In this document: in pieces, positions 24,943-33,863 of the stretch | Numbering within the stretch: the stretch's first letter is position 1 | Layout: every line of letters begins with the position of its first letter | Origin: JBBSEZ01 sp038239195 | GTDB taxonomy: Bacteria; Planctomycetota; Planctomycetia; Gemmatales; Gemmataceae | Assembly (NCBI GenBank): GCA_038239195.1 | Contig: JBBSEZ010000005.1 | Coordinates: forward strand, 1-64,000 | Direction of reading: 5' to 3' | DNA length: 64,000 nt | Notes under the pieces: generated by a model | Seen by the model: only the letters and a program-made list of their open reading frames with translations | Told to the model about the DNA's origin: nothing | Databases searched by the model: none | Program-made: the position numbers and the translations under genes

Positions 24943-26932
24943 GAGCGTTTTCGGCGTTCCCTTCCGATTGAACAGCGGGCCCTGGCGACTGCGGCCCCTG
25001 CTGCACCTCGAAAGGACGGACGGCACCTGGCGCAAGCGCGCCGAGGTCCGCGCCGGCGACTTCCCCCCGGACGACCGCGTCTTCTGGTCCGGCGACGCCG
25101 GTCCCTCGGGGCTGCGCGAGTGGGCGCCGTACCAGTTCTTCGTCTCCGAGGAGAAAAGCTGGAAGATCGGGTCCAGATACGACCGCTACCGCGTCCCCAT
25201 CTGGGATGGGGAGCCGCAGTGCTGGCCCTTCGGCTCGCTCATCGTCCAGGCCGACGAGGTCCGGCAGCAGGAAGGTCAGCGCGCCATCGATGCTCTCTGG
25301 GCGGGCTGCCGGATCTACGTATCCGACGCCGGCGGGAGCGGCAGCCTCCAGGGGCCGTGGGTCGCCGACGACCAGGGCCTGCTCTCCCCCGCCGACGGCG
25401 TGCGCTGGGTGTTCCGGTTCTCCCTCGACGACGTCCCCGACGAAGACCTCTTCTCGTGGCACAACCAGACGCTCCGGTGGCACCAGGAGTTCTTGCTCAA
25501 CGACCCCCCCTGGGAGAGGGGGCAGGTCGAGGACCAGGCCGGGCCGCGCGAGCTGGGCAAGTGGCTGATCGAGCGGCTGCGCCAGACGGCCGGGCCCGCG
25601 GTCCGCCAGATCGACGTCGCCCTCCCCGACTGGCGCGACTGGCTGCGCGAGGAGATCGCGCGCCACGCCGACCCCATCCTGCGCCAGGTCGAGCAATCGC
25701 GCTGGGCCCGGGCCGGGGAACTGCTCGGCCTCCTCGAAGCCGACGAGAAGGACGCCGAGGCCCTCGCCTCCCTGCCGCGGTTCCAGGCGCTCTTACGCCA
25801 GGCCGTCGATGCCGAGGTCCTCCGGCAGTCGGCGGCCCTGCGCGACCAGGCTTGGGCCGCGGCCATCGCGGAGAACAAGGCCCTCGCGGGGCAGAACCAG
25901 GACCTGCGGCGGCAGCACCAGGAGCTCGACGCCGCCCGGCAGCAGAAACAACAGCAACTCGACGAGATCGAGCGCGAGCTCGAGGCACGCCAGCAGAAGT
26001 TGAACGCCGGCCTGCGCGACGCCGCCCGCGAGATGGAGCAGGCCCGCCAGCGCCTGGCCGGCGAGGTGGGGCGGCTCCAGGGCGTCCTCGGGGCCGTCGC
26101 CTCCGTGCCCGTCGTCGCGCCCGCCGCTGTCGCACCGTCCTCCAACGGCGCCGTCGAGGGGGCCGCGCTGGGAGGCCCGGCGGCGTTCCTGGCCCAGCGG
26201 CTTCAGCCCGCCCTGGCCCGGCGCGTGGGGGCCGTCCCGCCCGTCCTGGCGCGCGAGCTCCACCGGGCGCTGCTCTCCTGCCCGTGGGTGCTCATCCCCG
26301 GCCCGGACTGGGGCCGCGCCTACGTCGAGGCCCTCGGGGGCACCGGGCGCTGGCTCCTCGCGCCCGTCGAGGCGACCTGGCTCGGCTTCCGCGACGCCTG
26401 GACGGGCGAGGTGGCCGCGTTCTGGCGCGAGGCGGTCGCGGACCCGGGGCACGTCTACCTGCTCGCCTTCCACGAGGTGAACCGATCGCTGCCGCAGTGC
26501 TGGGCGCAGTCCTGGCTCGCCCTCCTCGACGGCCACCGCGACACGCTCCCCTCGGAGCCCCCGCTGCCCTGGCCGCCCAACCTCCGCGTGCTGGCGACCG
26601 TGGCCGCCGACGCCGCCACCCTCCCCCTCGACGAGAGCGTGGTGGCGCGCTGGGGCGCCGTGGCCCGGCCCCCCGCCGGCGCCAGGTCGGCCGCGGCCCT
26701 CGCCCCGGGGCACGTCCCGGCGGAGACGTGGTTGTCGTGGGCGGCGTGGCAACTGGGCCGCGCCGAGCCGGCGAGCGAGGCCCGGCGGATCGCCGCCTGG
26801 CTGCGCGGGCTCGGCGAGGACGAGCTCGACGCGCTCACTTCGGCCCAGCGGTTTCGGGTGGACTGGCCCCGCGAGTACCTGGCCCCGGCGCACCATGAAA
26901 GCGCACGACCTTCTGCTGTTCTGGCTCAGTGA
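24932..26932 (+). CDS. Coiled-coil protein with degenerate McrB-type AAA+ domain
   Basis: A 666-aa protein. Residues 1-180 are beta-rich (WAPYQFFVSEEKSW); about 310-386 form a long coiled coil rich in Gln/Glu/Arg (QELDAARQQKQQQLDEIE); the C-terminal third looks like a McrB-family AAA+ domain. In it LIPGPDWGRAY (about 453-463) sits where Walker A (GPPGTGKT) belongs, with Lys and Thr lost; AFHEVNRSLPQ (about 512-522) matches the McrB EINRGN region with the Walker B Asp replaced by His; and PPNLRVLATVAADAATLP matches the NLYIIGTMNTADRS region. It is therefore probably a non-hydrolysing adaptor. GGGA lies before its ATG inside the first gene, and it overlaps the third gene by 38 bp. Assignment by eye. 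Confidence 0.82.
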   Translation: MGLESVFGVPFRLNSGPWRLRPLLHLERTDGTWRKRAEVRAGDFPPDDRVFWSGDAGPSGLREWAPYQFFVSEEKSWKIGSRYDRYRVPIWDGEPQCWPFGSLIVQADEVRQQEGQRAIDALWAGCRIYVSDAGGSGSLQGPWVADDQGLLSPADGVRWVFRFSLDDVPDEDLFSWHNQTLRWHQEFLLNDPPWERGQVEDQAGPRELGKWLIERLRQTAGPAVRQIDVALPDWRDWLREEIARHADPILRQVEQSRWARAGELLGLLEADEKDAEALASLPRFQALLRQAVDAEVLRQSAALRDQAWAAAIAENKALAGQNQDLRRQHQELDAARQQKQQQLDEIERELEARQQKLNAGLRDAAREMEQARQRLAGEVGRLQGVLGAVASVPVVAPAAVAPSSNGAVEGAALGGPAAFLAQRLQPALARRVGAVPPVLARELHRALLSCPWVLIPGPDWGRAYVEALGGTGRWLLAPVEATWLGFRDAWTGEVAAFWREAVADPGHVYLLAFHEVNRSLPQCWAQSWLALLDGHRDTLPSEPPLPWPPNLRVLATVAADAATLPLDESVVARWGAVARPPAGARSAAALAPGHVPAETWLSWAAWQLGRAEPASEARRIAAWLRGLGEDELDALTSAQRFRVDWPREYLAPAHHESARPSAVLAQ

Positions 26933-27863
26933 GCGGCGGCTCGTCCCCGCCGCGCGCATGGCCGCTTCCTGCCGCTGGCTGGCCGAGCAGGAGGGGCTGC
27001 GCCTGAGCCGGCGCGGCGGCGAACGAGCGTGGTCCCACCGCTGCCTGCGCCTGCTCGCCGGCCCGCTCCAGCGCTTCGGCCACGCCGAGCTCATCCCCAC
27101 CCCGCCGCGCTGGGCCGTCGTCGCGCCCGTCTGCCTGTGGCGGGCCTCGCCCGACGGCGGCCAGGGCGAGCTCTACGGGGCGCGCTCGCCCCCGCTCGGG
27201 CGGTGGTTGGCGGAAAAGTTCGGGGCGAATTTCCACGCCGCGGCGGTCGCCCGGGGGCCCGAGCGCTGGCTCGTCCGCGCCGGGCGCGAGGAGCTGGAGC
27301 GGGGCCTGGCCGACTTCGAGCCGGCGCCGATCGCGGTCGCCGAGGAGCGCGGGCTCGATTTGCTGCGCGCGCTCCCTTCTTTGAAGGCGGCCCTGCCCCA
27401 CGCCGAGAAGTACTCCCCTTCCCGCGAGGCGGCCGGGTGGCAGCAGTGCATCTTCCCGCCAAGAGGCCGGTCGGCCCACGCCTGGCGCGACCTGGGCGCC
27501 GCCCCGCTCGACACCCGGGACGGGCTCTATCGCGAGCGCCTGCCCGGCCGCCAGCGCTGGTTCCACCTCGCCGCCGGCCGCATGGCGGAGCTGGTCGCGT
27601 CGGAGCACCGCTTGCTGGCCTGGTGGCGCGAATACGCCCGCTCCGGGGCCTGCCGGCTCCGCTACCGATCGACGGTCGCGGAACTGCTCGTCCCGGCCGG
27701 GGGGCTCCCTCTTCCCGTGCTCCTCGACCGGGCCCTGCGCTTGCCGAGCGGCGAGGCGCCCCGGCCGCTGGACAGCGGCGCGTGGATGCGTTACCTTCTC
27801 ATCGAGCCGGCTCGCGCCGACGAGGCCCGCCGCGTCCTCGACGCGCCCCTGGATCGGGAGTGA
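26895..27863 (+). CDS. Third gene of the putative defence operon: uncharacterised 322-aa protein
   Basis: A 322-aa, Arg/Leu/Trp-rich cytoplasmic protein. The N-terminus MKAHDLLLFWLSERR may be a helix-turn-helix; further on come WAVVAPVCLWRASPDGG, AEKYSPSREAAGWQQCIFP and AHAWRDLGAAP. No catalytic motif or zinc site can be seen and I do not recognise the family. Its start lies 38 bp inside the McrB-like gene and the helicase gene begins 6 bp after its stop, so it is surely part of the same transcript and probably translated by coupling. A subunit that connects the AAA-like protein and the helicase is one possibility, without direct evidence. Confidence 0.78.
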   Translation: MKAHDLLLFWLSERRLVPAARMAASCRWLAEQEGLRLSRRGGERAWSHRCLRLLAGPLQRFGHAELIPTPPRWAVVAPVCLWRASPDGGQGELYGARSPPLGRWLAEKFGANFHAAAVARGPERWLVRAGREELERGLADFEPAPIAVAEERGLDLLRALPSLKAALPHAEKYSPSREAAGWQQCIFPPRGRSAHAWRDLGAAPLDTRDGLYRERLPGRQRWFHLAAGRMAELVASEHRLLAWWREYARSGACRLRYRSTVAELLVPAGGLPLPVLLDRALRLPSGEAPRPLDSGAWMRYLLIEPARADEARRVLDAPLDRE

Positions 27864-27869
27864 GATTGG

Positions 27870-30800
27870 ATGGACGACCCTCTGGGGCTGTTCGACAACC
27901 TGCGCGACCTCTATCTCCGCTACCTCGACAGCGCCCTCCCGCTGCGCGGCGAGGCGCTCACGCGCGAGCGGCGTGAGTTATTCGACCGTCCCGGCACCCT
28001 GTTCCAGGCGCCCCGGCTGGAGCCGATACCGCCCTACGTGCCGACCGTCTCGCTCGCCCGGGCCTGCACGGAGCTCGGGCTGGCCGCCGAGCTCGCCGAC
28101 TTCGCGGCCCACGGACTGTTCCCGGCGGGGCGACCGCTCTACGCCCACCAGCGCCGGGCCCTCGAGGAGGTCGCCTGCAACCGGCGACACGTGGTCGTCA
28201 CCACGGGCACTGGCTCCGGCAAGACGGAGTGCTTCCTCCTGCCCCTCTTCGAGTACCTGCTGCGCGAGTCGCGCGGCTGGGGGGCGCGAGGCCGGCCCGC
28301 TGGCGTGCGCGGGCTGCTCCTCTACCCGCTCAACGCGCTCGTCGAGGACCAGATGGTGCGCCTCCGCCGCGCCGCCGACAGCGTGGACGACCCGGCGCGG
28401 GGGACGGCCGGGGCGCGGACGTGGCTGGCGCGATACCGCCCCGGGCAGCGCTTCACCTTCGGCCGCTACACCAGCCGTACCCCCGTCTCGGGCTACCGCA
28501 CCGATTCGCGCCGCGATGCGATGCGCCGCGCCCGCCGCGACCTGGAGCGCCAGGCCCGCCAGGTGTCCGGGAACCTCGACCTGCGCTATCAGTTCCCCAG
28601 CCTCGACGGCGCCGAGTGCTGGGACCGCTGGACGATGCAGGACGCGCCGCCGGACCTCCTCATCACCAACTACTCCATGCTCAACATCATGCTGATGCGC
28701 GAGCTGGAGGAGGGCATCTTCGACCAGACGGCGGCGTGGCTCCGCGCCAGCCCCGCCCACGTCTTCCACCTCGTCATCGACGAGCTCCACGTCTACCGTG
28801 GGACGCAGGGCACCGAGGTGGCCTACCTGATCCGGCTGCTGCTGCGTCGCCTGGGGCTGGCGCCGGGCTCGCCCCAGGTGCGCTTCCTCGCCTCCAGCGC
28901 TTCGCTCGACGAGAACGACCCGCGAGGGCGCGAGTACCTCCAGTCGTTCTTCGGCGTGCCCTGGTCCCCCGAGCGCTTCGCCCTCCTCGGCGGCGCGCCC
29001 GAGGAGCCGCGCCCCACCCGGACCGCCCCGCTGGCCGGCCGGTCTTCGGCCTTCCTGCCGTTCCAGGACGAGTGGGCCGCGGCGCCCCTCGCTGCCGTCG
29101 ATGCGCTGGCCGACCGGCTGGGGGCAACCCGCCCGCCGGAGTTGGAGCGTGCCCGGCCCGAATGGGCGCTGACGGGCGTTCTCCGCCAGGCCGAGGCGCT
29201 CGAGGCGCTGCGCGAGGGCTGCGAACGGCCCGAGGCGCCCGACGAGTTGGGGCGGCGCGTGTTTGGCCAGGGCGCCGAGCCCAAGGCCGTCGCCGGGCTG
29301 CTCCAGGCCGTCTGCGCCGCCCGCGTCGGGCCCGGCCGCGATGACCCGGCGCCCCTGCCGGTGCGGATGCACCTCTTTTTCCGCAACCTGCTCGGCCTGT
29401 GGGCGTGCTGCGACCCGGCCTGCTCGGGGGCGATGGGCGAGGTTGGCCGGCCTGTCGGGCGGCTCTACGCTGCCCCGCGGCTGGTGTGCGACTGCGGCGC
29501 GCGAGTCCTCGACGTCCTCGTTTGCCAGTGCTGTGGCGAGATCTACCTCGGCGGCTTCCGGCGCCCGGAGCAGGACGAGACCTATCTCGTCCACGATCAG
29601 CCCGCCCTGGAGCGCTGTCCCGACCCGGCCCTGAGCCCGAAGCGCTACGGCCAGTATGCCGTCTTCTGGCCCGTCCGCGATCCGCAAGGCGATCGTCCCT
29701 TGCGCGAGCGGTGGGACCATCTCAACCTCGCGCGCGCCTGGGTGCGGGCGCGGCTGGCGCCTGGCTCGGGCAGCGTGGAGGTCGGCGGGGCGATGGGCGG
29801 GCCCGCCAACGGCTGGCTCTACCAGGTGCCGGGGCTGGTCGAGGAGGAGGCCGATACCGTCACCGCCCTGCCCAGTCGGTGCGCTCGCTGCGACGCCGAC
29901 TGGGGCCGCGTCGGCCAAACCCAGGCGGGCGGCGCCATCGACCCGGCGCGCTCGGCCTCGCCGCTCATGGGCCACCGCACCGGGTTCCAAAAGATCAACC
30001 AGGTGCTCGCCGACGGGATCATGCGCCGGCTCCCGCCCGGCGATTCGCGCAAGCTCGTCGTCTTCACCGACAGCCGCCAGGACGCCGCCAAGCTGAGCGC
30101 CGGCGTCGAGCTGGACCACTACCGCGATCTGCTGCGGCAGGCGCTGCTCGACGGCTTCGGCCAGCTGGCCGGCAGCGCCCGCGTCTTCCTCCGCTTCGTC
30201 GAGGAGGGCGCCGGCGGGCTGAGCGAGGCCGATCGAGAGGCGGTGCGCCGCTACCGCAGTCAGTTCCCCAGCCAGGCCAACGCCCTCCTCGACCTGCGCG
30301 ATGGGCTGGTGCTCGAAGGTTCCGAGCAGGGCCGCCTCGCCCGCCAGGTTCGCCAGACGCTCGGAGGGCCGTTCCCCCTCACGGGCGTCGCCAACCACGT
30401 CTGGCGCTTCCTGCTGCGCCTGGGCGCCAACCCCGCCGGTCCTTCGCGGCGCGCTCAGTTCCGGGAGGTCAACGTGCCGAGGGCAGGCCCCGGCCGGGCG
30501 CGCGTCGATCGCGTCGAGTGGACCGAGCTGATCGACTGGCAGGCAACGCCGCCGTGGCCGCTCGACGAGGGCCGCCTCAACCCCAACCAGCAGGGCTTCC
30601 TCGGCCAGCTGCGCCAGCAGTGCGACGAGGAGTGCGTCTACACTCTGTTCGCCCACAAGCGGAAGTCCGTCGAGGCCCTCCGCCTCGGCTGGGTGACCAT
30701 CGACCCGAGCCTGGCCGTCCCTTCCCTGGAAGGGCTGGACGCCGAGCGATCGCGGCGTCTGGTCGAGGCGACCATTCGCCTCCTGGGCGAACGGCGCATG

Positions 30801-33800
30801 TTCCGCAACTCCGGCTTCAACTGGCAGCGCACCACCTTGCCGCGCGTCGTGCGGGCCTACGTCCTCGCCGTCGCCGGCGACGAGGGGCGGGCGAACGACT
30901 GGCTCCAGCGCCTGGGCGACTTCCTGCTGGGGGCCGGCGTGCTCGACGGCAACTTCGTCCTGGTGCCCGAGCAGCTCTGGTTCATGCCCTGGCAACTTTC
31001 CGCGGGGGGGCCATGGGTGTGCCCGCGCTGCCGCTCCACCCACCTCCACCGGGCGCTCGGCCGCTGCGTCACCTGCCGCGACCCGTTGCCCGAGGAGGCG
31101 GCGGCTCGGGAAGCGCGCGAGGACTACTACGCCTACCTCGCCTCCCCGGCCGCGACCCCGTTCCGACTGCGCTGCGAGGAGCTCACCGGCCAGACGAGCA
31201 CGCCCGATGCGGGGCGCCGCCAGCGCCTCTTCCAGAACCTTGCCCTGGACACGGAGGTGGGGCTGGTCGAGTCGGTGGACCTGCTCAGCGTGACGACCAC
31301 GATGGAGGCGGGCGTGGACATCGGCGCGCTCCTCGCGGTCATGCTCGGCAACGTCCCCCCGCGGCGTTTCAACTACCAGCAGCGCGTGGGCCGCGCGGGC
31401 CGTCGCGGCGCTGGCCTGTCGGTCGCCCTGACCGTGGCTCGCGGGCGCAGCCACGACGACACGCATTTCGGGGACCCGACGGCGATGACTTCGGCCCCGC
31501 CGCCCACGCCCTACGTGGACGTGCGCCGCGACACGATCCTCCTGCGCCTGCTCGCCAAGGAGGTGCTCCGGCTGGGGGTGCCGCGGCCCGAGCGCGAGGG
31601 CGACGGCCCGCGCATCGACAGCGTCCACGGGGAATTCGGCCCCGCCGCGAGCTGGCCGGCCGTTCGCCCCCTCCTCGAAGCGTGGATCGCCCAGCGGCGT
31701 GACGAGATCGCCAACGTCCTCGATTGCCTGCTCGAACAGACCGCGCTACACGAGCAGCGCCCCGCGCTGCTCGCCTTCGCTACCGACGTGCAAGGGCGAG
31801 AGGGCCTCGTGCAGCGGATCGAGGCCGTCTGGGCGGACGAGAACCGCTTCCCCGAGGAGCACCTGAGCGAGCGGCTCGCCCACGCCGGCCTGTTGCCGAT
31901 GTTCGGCTTCCCGACGCGCTCGCGCAACCTTTATCTCGAACGGCCGAAGGCGGAGGACTGGCCGCCGGAGGAAGCGATCGACCGCGACCTGGACGTCGCG
32001 GTGAGCCAGTTCGCGCCGGGCAGCGAGACGGTGCGCGACAAGACGGTCCACACGGCGGCGGGGCTGGCCCACTACGTCCGCATCGGGCACCGGGTCGAGG
32101 AGCGCGACGGGCGGGGGCACGCGCGGCCCGTGGGTTGCTGCGTCGCCTGCGGGGCGCTCGTCACGAGCGAGGCCCCCCCGGCGCAGTGCCCGGTGTGCGC
32201 CCGCGGGGGCCCGGACTACCGCGTGGTGACGACGTGGGAGCCGCTCGGCTTCGTCGTCGAGCCCGGCGCGGCCCGCGACTACAACGGCCAGTTCGAGTGG
32301 TCGCCGCGCGCCACGCGGGCGCGGCTCAGCTCGGGCGAGGTGGCCCAGTTCCGCCCGCTGGAAGGGACCAACCTGAGCCGCGCCGACGTTGTGCGGCAGG
32401 TGCTGAGCGTCAACGACAACGAAGGCCGGCTCTTCCACTTCGAGCCGCTCGCCGGCCGCAACGTCTGGGTCGCCCCCGCCGCCCTCCGCGCCGCCTGGGG
32501 CGGGGCGGCCGACGGGGGCAACCAGGCCGACGTCGCCCTCGCCGCCAGCAAGTGGACCGAACTGCTCCTGCTGCGCCTGGAGCAGATACCCGAGGGCCTG
32601 GACCTGGGCCCGGCGGGGCCTGGCGTGGTCTACGCGCGGGCGGCCTACTACTCGTGGGGCCACCTCCTCCGCAAGGCGGTCTGCGCCGGCCTCGACGTGG
32701 AGCCGCGCGAGCTGGACGTCAACGTTCGCCCGGTGGTCGGCCCGGCCCGTAACGACTTCGAGGTGTTCCTGCTCGACACCCTCGCCAACGGAGCGGGGTA
32801 TTGCCGCCATCTCGCTGAGGCCGACGTCCTGCGACGCTGCGCCGTGGAGCAGTTGAGCCCCGGTCGGCCCGACAGCTTCTACCAACGGCTGATGCACCAC
32901 GCCGGGCTGTGCGACCCGACCTGTCTGTTTTGCGCGCGCGGCGGGCGCGAGCAGCGGCGCGTCTGCCACGGCTCCTGCTACGACTGCCTGCGCGACTACG
33001 ACAACGGCGAGCTCCACGCGCTGCTCGACTGGAGGCTGGGCCTCGACCTGGCGACGCTGGCGACGGGGGCCCAGCCGATCGAGCTGCACCTGCCTCACTG
33101 GCGCGGGCTGGCGGAGGAGGCCGCCCGCAACCTGGCCCGCGGCATCGCCGAGGGCGACGCCACGGCCGAGGCGCTCGGCGACTTCTGGGCGGTGCAGCGC
33201 CACGGCCGGCTGCTCGCCGTGCTGACGCACCCCCTCTGGGCCGCCACGCACCCCGAGCTTCGCCGCCTCGCGGACGACTGCGGGCTCGCCGAGGAGCTAT
33301 TGCCCACCTGCACCGTCTTCGACGCGCTGCGGCGCCCCGGCTGGTTCCTGTCGCGGCCAGGCGCGGCGGAGGGCGTGGCGCTCCCGCGTCGGCCCCGCCC
33401 CGCGCCGGCGCCCGTCGAGGCAGGCGACGTCCCTCTCTACGACTTCGCCCAGCTCGCGGCCAACGGGCCGCCCGCCGCGGTCGGCGTCGCCGCCCCGCCA
33501 GGCGTGGAGCCGGGCGGGCTCTTCGCGATCCGCTACCCGAGGCGCGACCTCGACGAGCTCGTGCCTCCGGGCGGGCTGGCCTACTTCCGCCGCCTGCCGG
33601 CAGACGCGCCGCTCCCCGCTCGCGGGACCATCGTCCTCGTCCGGCACCTGGCGCTGGCGCAGACGGGCGGCCTGGCGGCGGGCGAGCTCCGCTGGGGGCG
33701 CCGGCTGAGCCCCCTGACGCAGGCGACGCACGTGCAGGTCACCCTCCGGCCGCGCTCCCGCCAGCCGGGGGCCTACCGCCAGTTCGACCTCTCGCCGGAG

Positions 33801-33848
33801 GAGTTCGAGCAGTTCCGCCCACTCGCCGTCCTGGTCCCAACCCCCTGA
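27870..33848 (+). CDS. Giant DEAD/DEAH helicase with DUF1998-type C-terminus (DruE-like)
   Basis: A 1992-aa SF2 helicase. Walker A TGTGSGKTE (about 110), motif II IDELHVY (about 303), motif III SSASL (about 339), a long insert with Cys clusters (CDCGARVLDVLVCQCCGE, residues about 545-565), a second-lobe block DSRQDAAKL, CPRCRSTHLHRALGRCVTC (about 1051), motif V TTTMEAGVDIG and motif VI QRVGRAGRRG (about 1170). A zinc ribbon (CCVACGAL...CPVC) follows, then the DUF1998/MZB region, ending in CHGSCYDCLRDYDN (about 1700), and a further 290-residue domain. A single chain of about 2000 residues with this order is the Druantia DruE architecture; Lhr-like and DISARM helicases are alternatives. It would remodel DNA powered by ATP. 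Confidence 0.92.
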   Translation: MDDPLGLFDNLRDLYLRYLDSALPLRGEALTRERRELFDRPGTLFQAPRLEPIPPYVPTVSLARACTELGLAAELADFAAHGLFPAGRPLYAHQRRALEEVACNRRHVVVTTGTGSGKTECFLLPLFEYLLRESRGWGARGRPAGVRGLLLYPLNALVEDQMVRLRRAADSVDDPARGTAGARTWLARYRPGQRFTFGRYTSRTPVSGYRTDSRRDAMRRARRDLERQARQVSGNLDLRYQFPSLDGAECWDRWTMQDAPPDLLITNYSMLNIMLMRELEEGIFDQTAAWLRASPAHVFHLVIDELHVYRGTQGTEVAYLIRLLLRRLGLAPGSPQVRFLASSASLDENDPRGREYLQSFFGVPWSPERFALLGGAPEEPRPTRTAPLAGRSSAFLPFQDEWAAAPLAAVDALADRLGATRPPELERARPEWALTGVLRQAEALEALREGCERPEAPDELGRRVFGQGAEPKAVAGLLQAVCAARVGPGRDDPAPLPVRMHLFFRNLLGLWACCDPACSGAMGEVGRPVGRLYAAPRLVCDCGARVLDVLVCQCCGEIYLGGFRRPEQDETYLVHDQPALERCPDPALSPKRYGQYAVFWPVRDPQGDRPLRERWDHLNLARAWVRARLAPGSGSVEVGGAMGGPANGWLYQVPGLVEEEADTVTALPSRCARCDADWGRVGQTQAGGAIDPARSASPLMGHRTGFQKINQVLADGIMRRLPPGDSRKLVVFTDSRQDAAKLSAGVELDHYRDLLRQALLDGFGQLAGSARVFLRFVEEGAGGLSEADREAVRRYRSQFPSQANALLDLRDGLVLEGSEQGRLARQVRQTLGGPFPLTGVANHVWRFLLRLGANPAGPSRRAQFREVNVPRAGPGRARVDRVEWTELIDWQATPPWPLDEGRLNPNQQGFLGQLRQQCDEECVYTLFAHKRKSVEALRLGWVTIDPSLAVPSLEGLDAERSRRLVEATIRLLGERRMFRNSGFNWQRTTLPRVVRAYVLAVAGDEGRANDWLQRLGDFLLGAGVLDGNFVLVPEQLWFMPWQLSAGGPWVCPRCRSTHLHRALGRCVTCRDPLPEEAAAREAREDYYAYLASPAATPFRLRCEELTGQTSTPDAGRRQRLFQNLALDTEVGLVESVDLLSVTTTMEAGVDIGALLAVMLGNVPPRRFNYQQRVGRAGRRGAGLSVALTVARGRSHDDTHFGDPTAMTSAPPPTPYVDVRRDTILLRLLAKEVLRLGVPRPEREGDGPRIDSVHGEFGPAASWPAVRPLLEAWIAQRRDEIANVLDCLLEQTALHEQRPALLAFATDVQGREGLVQRIEAVWADENRFPEEHLSERLAHAGLLPMFGFPTRSRNLYLERPKAEDWPPEEAIDRDLDVAVSQFAPGSETVRDKTVHTAAGLAHYVRIGHRVEERDGRGHARPVGCCVACGALVTSEAPPAQCPVCARGGPDYRVVTTWEPLGFVVEPGAARDYNGQFEWSPRATRARLSSGEVAQFRPLEGTNLSRADVVRQVLSVNDNEGRLFHFEPLAGRNVWVAPAALRAAWGGAADGGNQADVALAASKWTELLLLRLEQIPEGLDLGPAGPGVVYARAAYYSWGHLLRKAVCAGLDVEPRELDVNVRPVVGPARNDFEVFLLDTLANGAGYCRHLAEADVLRRCAVEQLSPGRPDSFYQRLMHHAGLCDPTCLFCARGGREQRRVCHGSCYDCLRDYDNGELHALLDWRLGLDLATLATGAQPIELHLPHWRGLAEEAARNLARGIAEGDATAEALGDFWAVQRHGRLLAVLTHPLWAATHPELRRLADDCGLAEELLPTCTVFDALRRPGWFLSRPGAAEGVALPRRPRPAPAPVEAGDVPLYDFAQLAANGPPAAVGVAAPPGVEPGGLFAIRYPRRDLDELVPPGGLAYFRRLPADAPLPARGTIVLVRHLALAQTGGLAAGELRWGRRLSPLTQATHVQVTLRPRSRQPGAYRQFDLSPEEFEQFRPLAVLVPTP

Positions 33849-33863
33849 GCCCCGCGGTGAATC

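Noticed and set aside
27978..31628. 1216-aa open frame antisense to the DruE-like helicase
   Set aside because: Composition is typical of an antisense shadow (Ala/Arg/Gly/Leu with repeated GAE patterns) and there is no ribosome site; the plus strand carries all helicase and zinc motifs.
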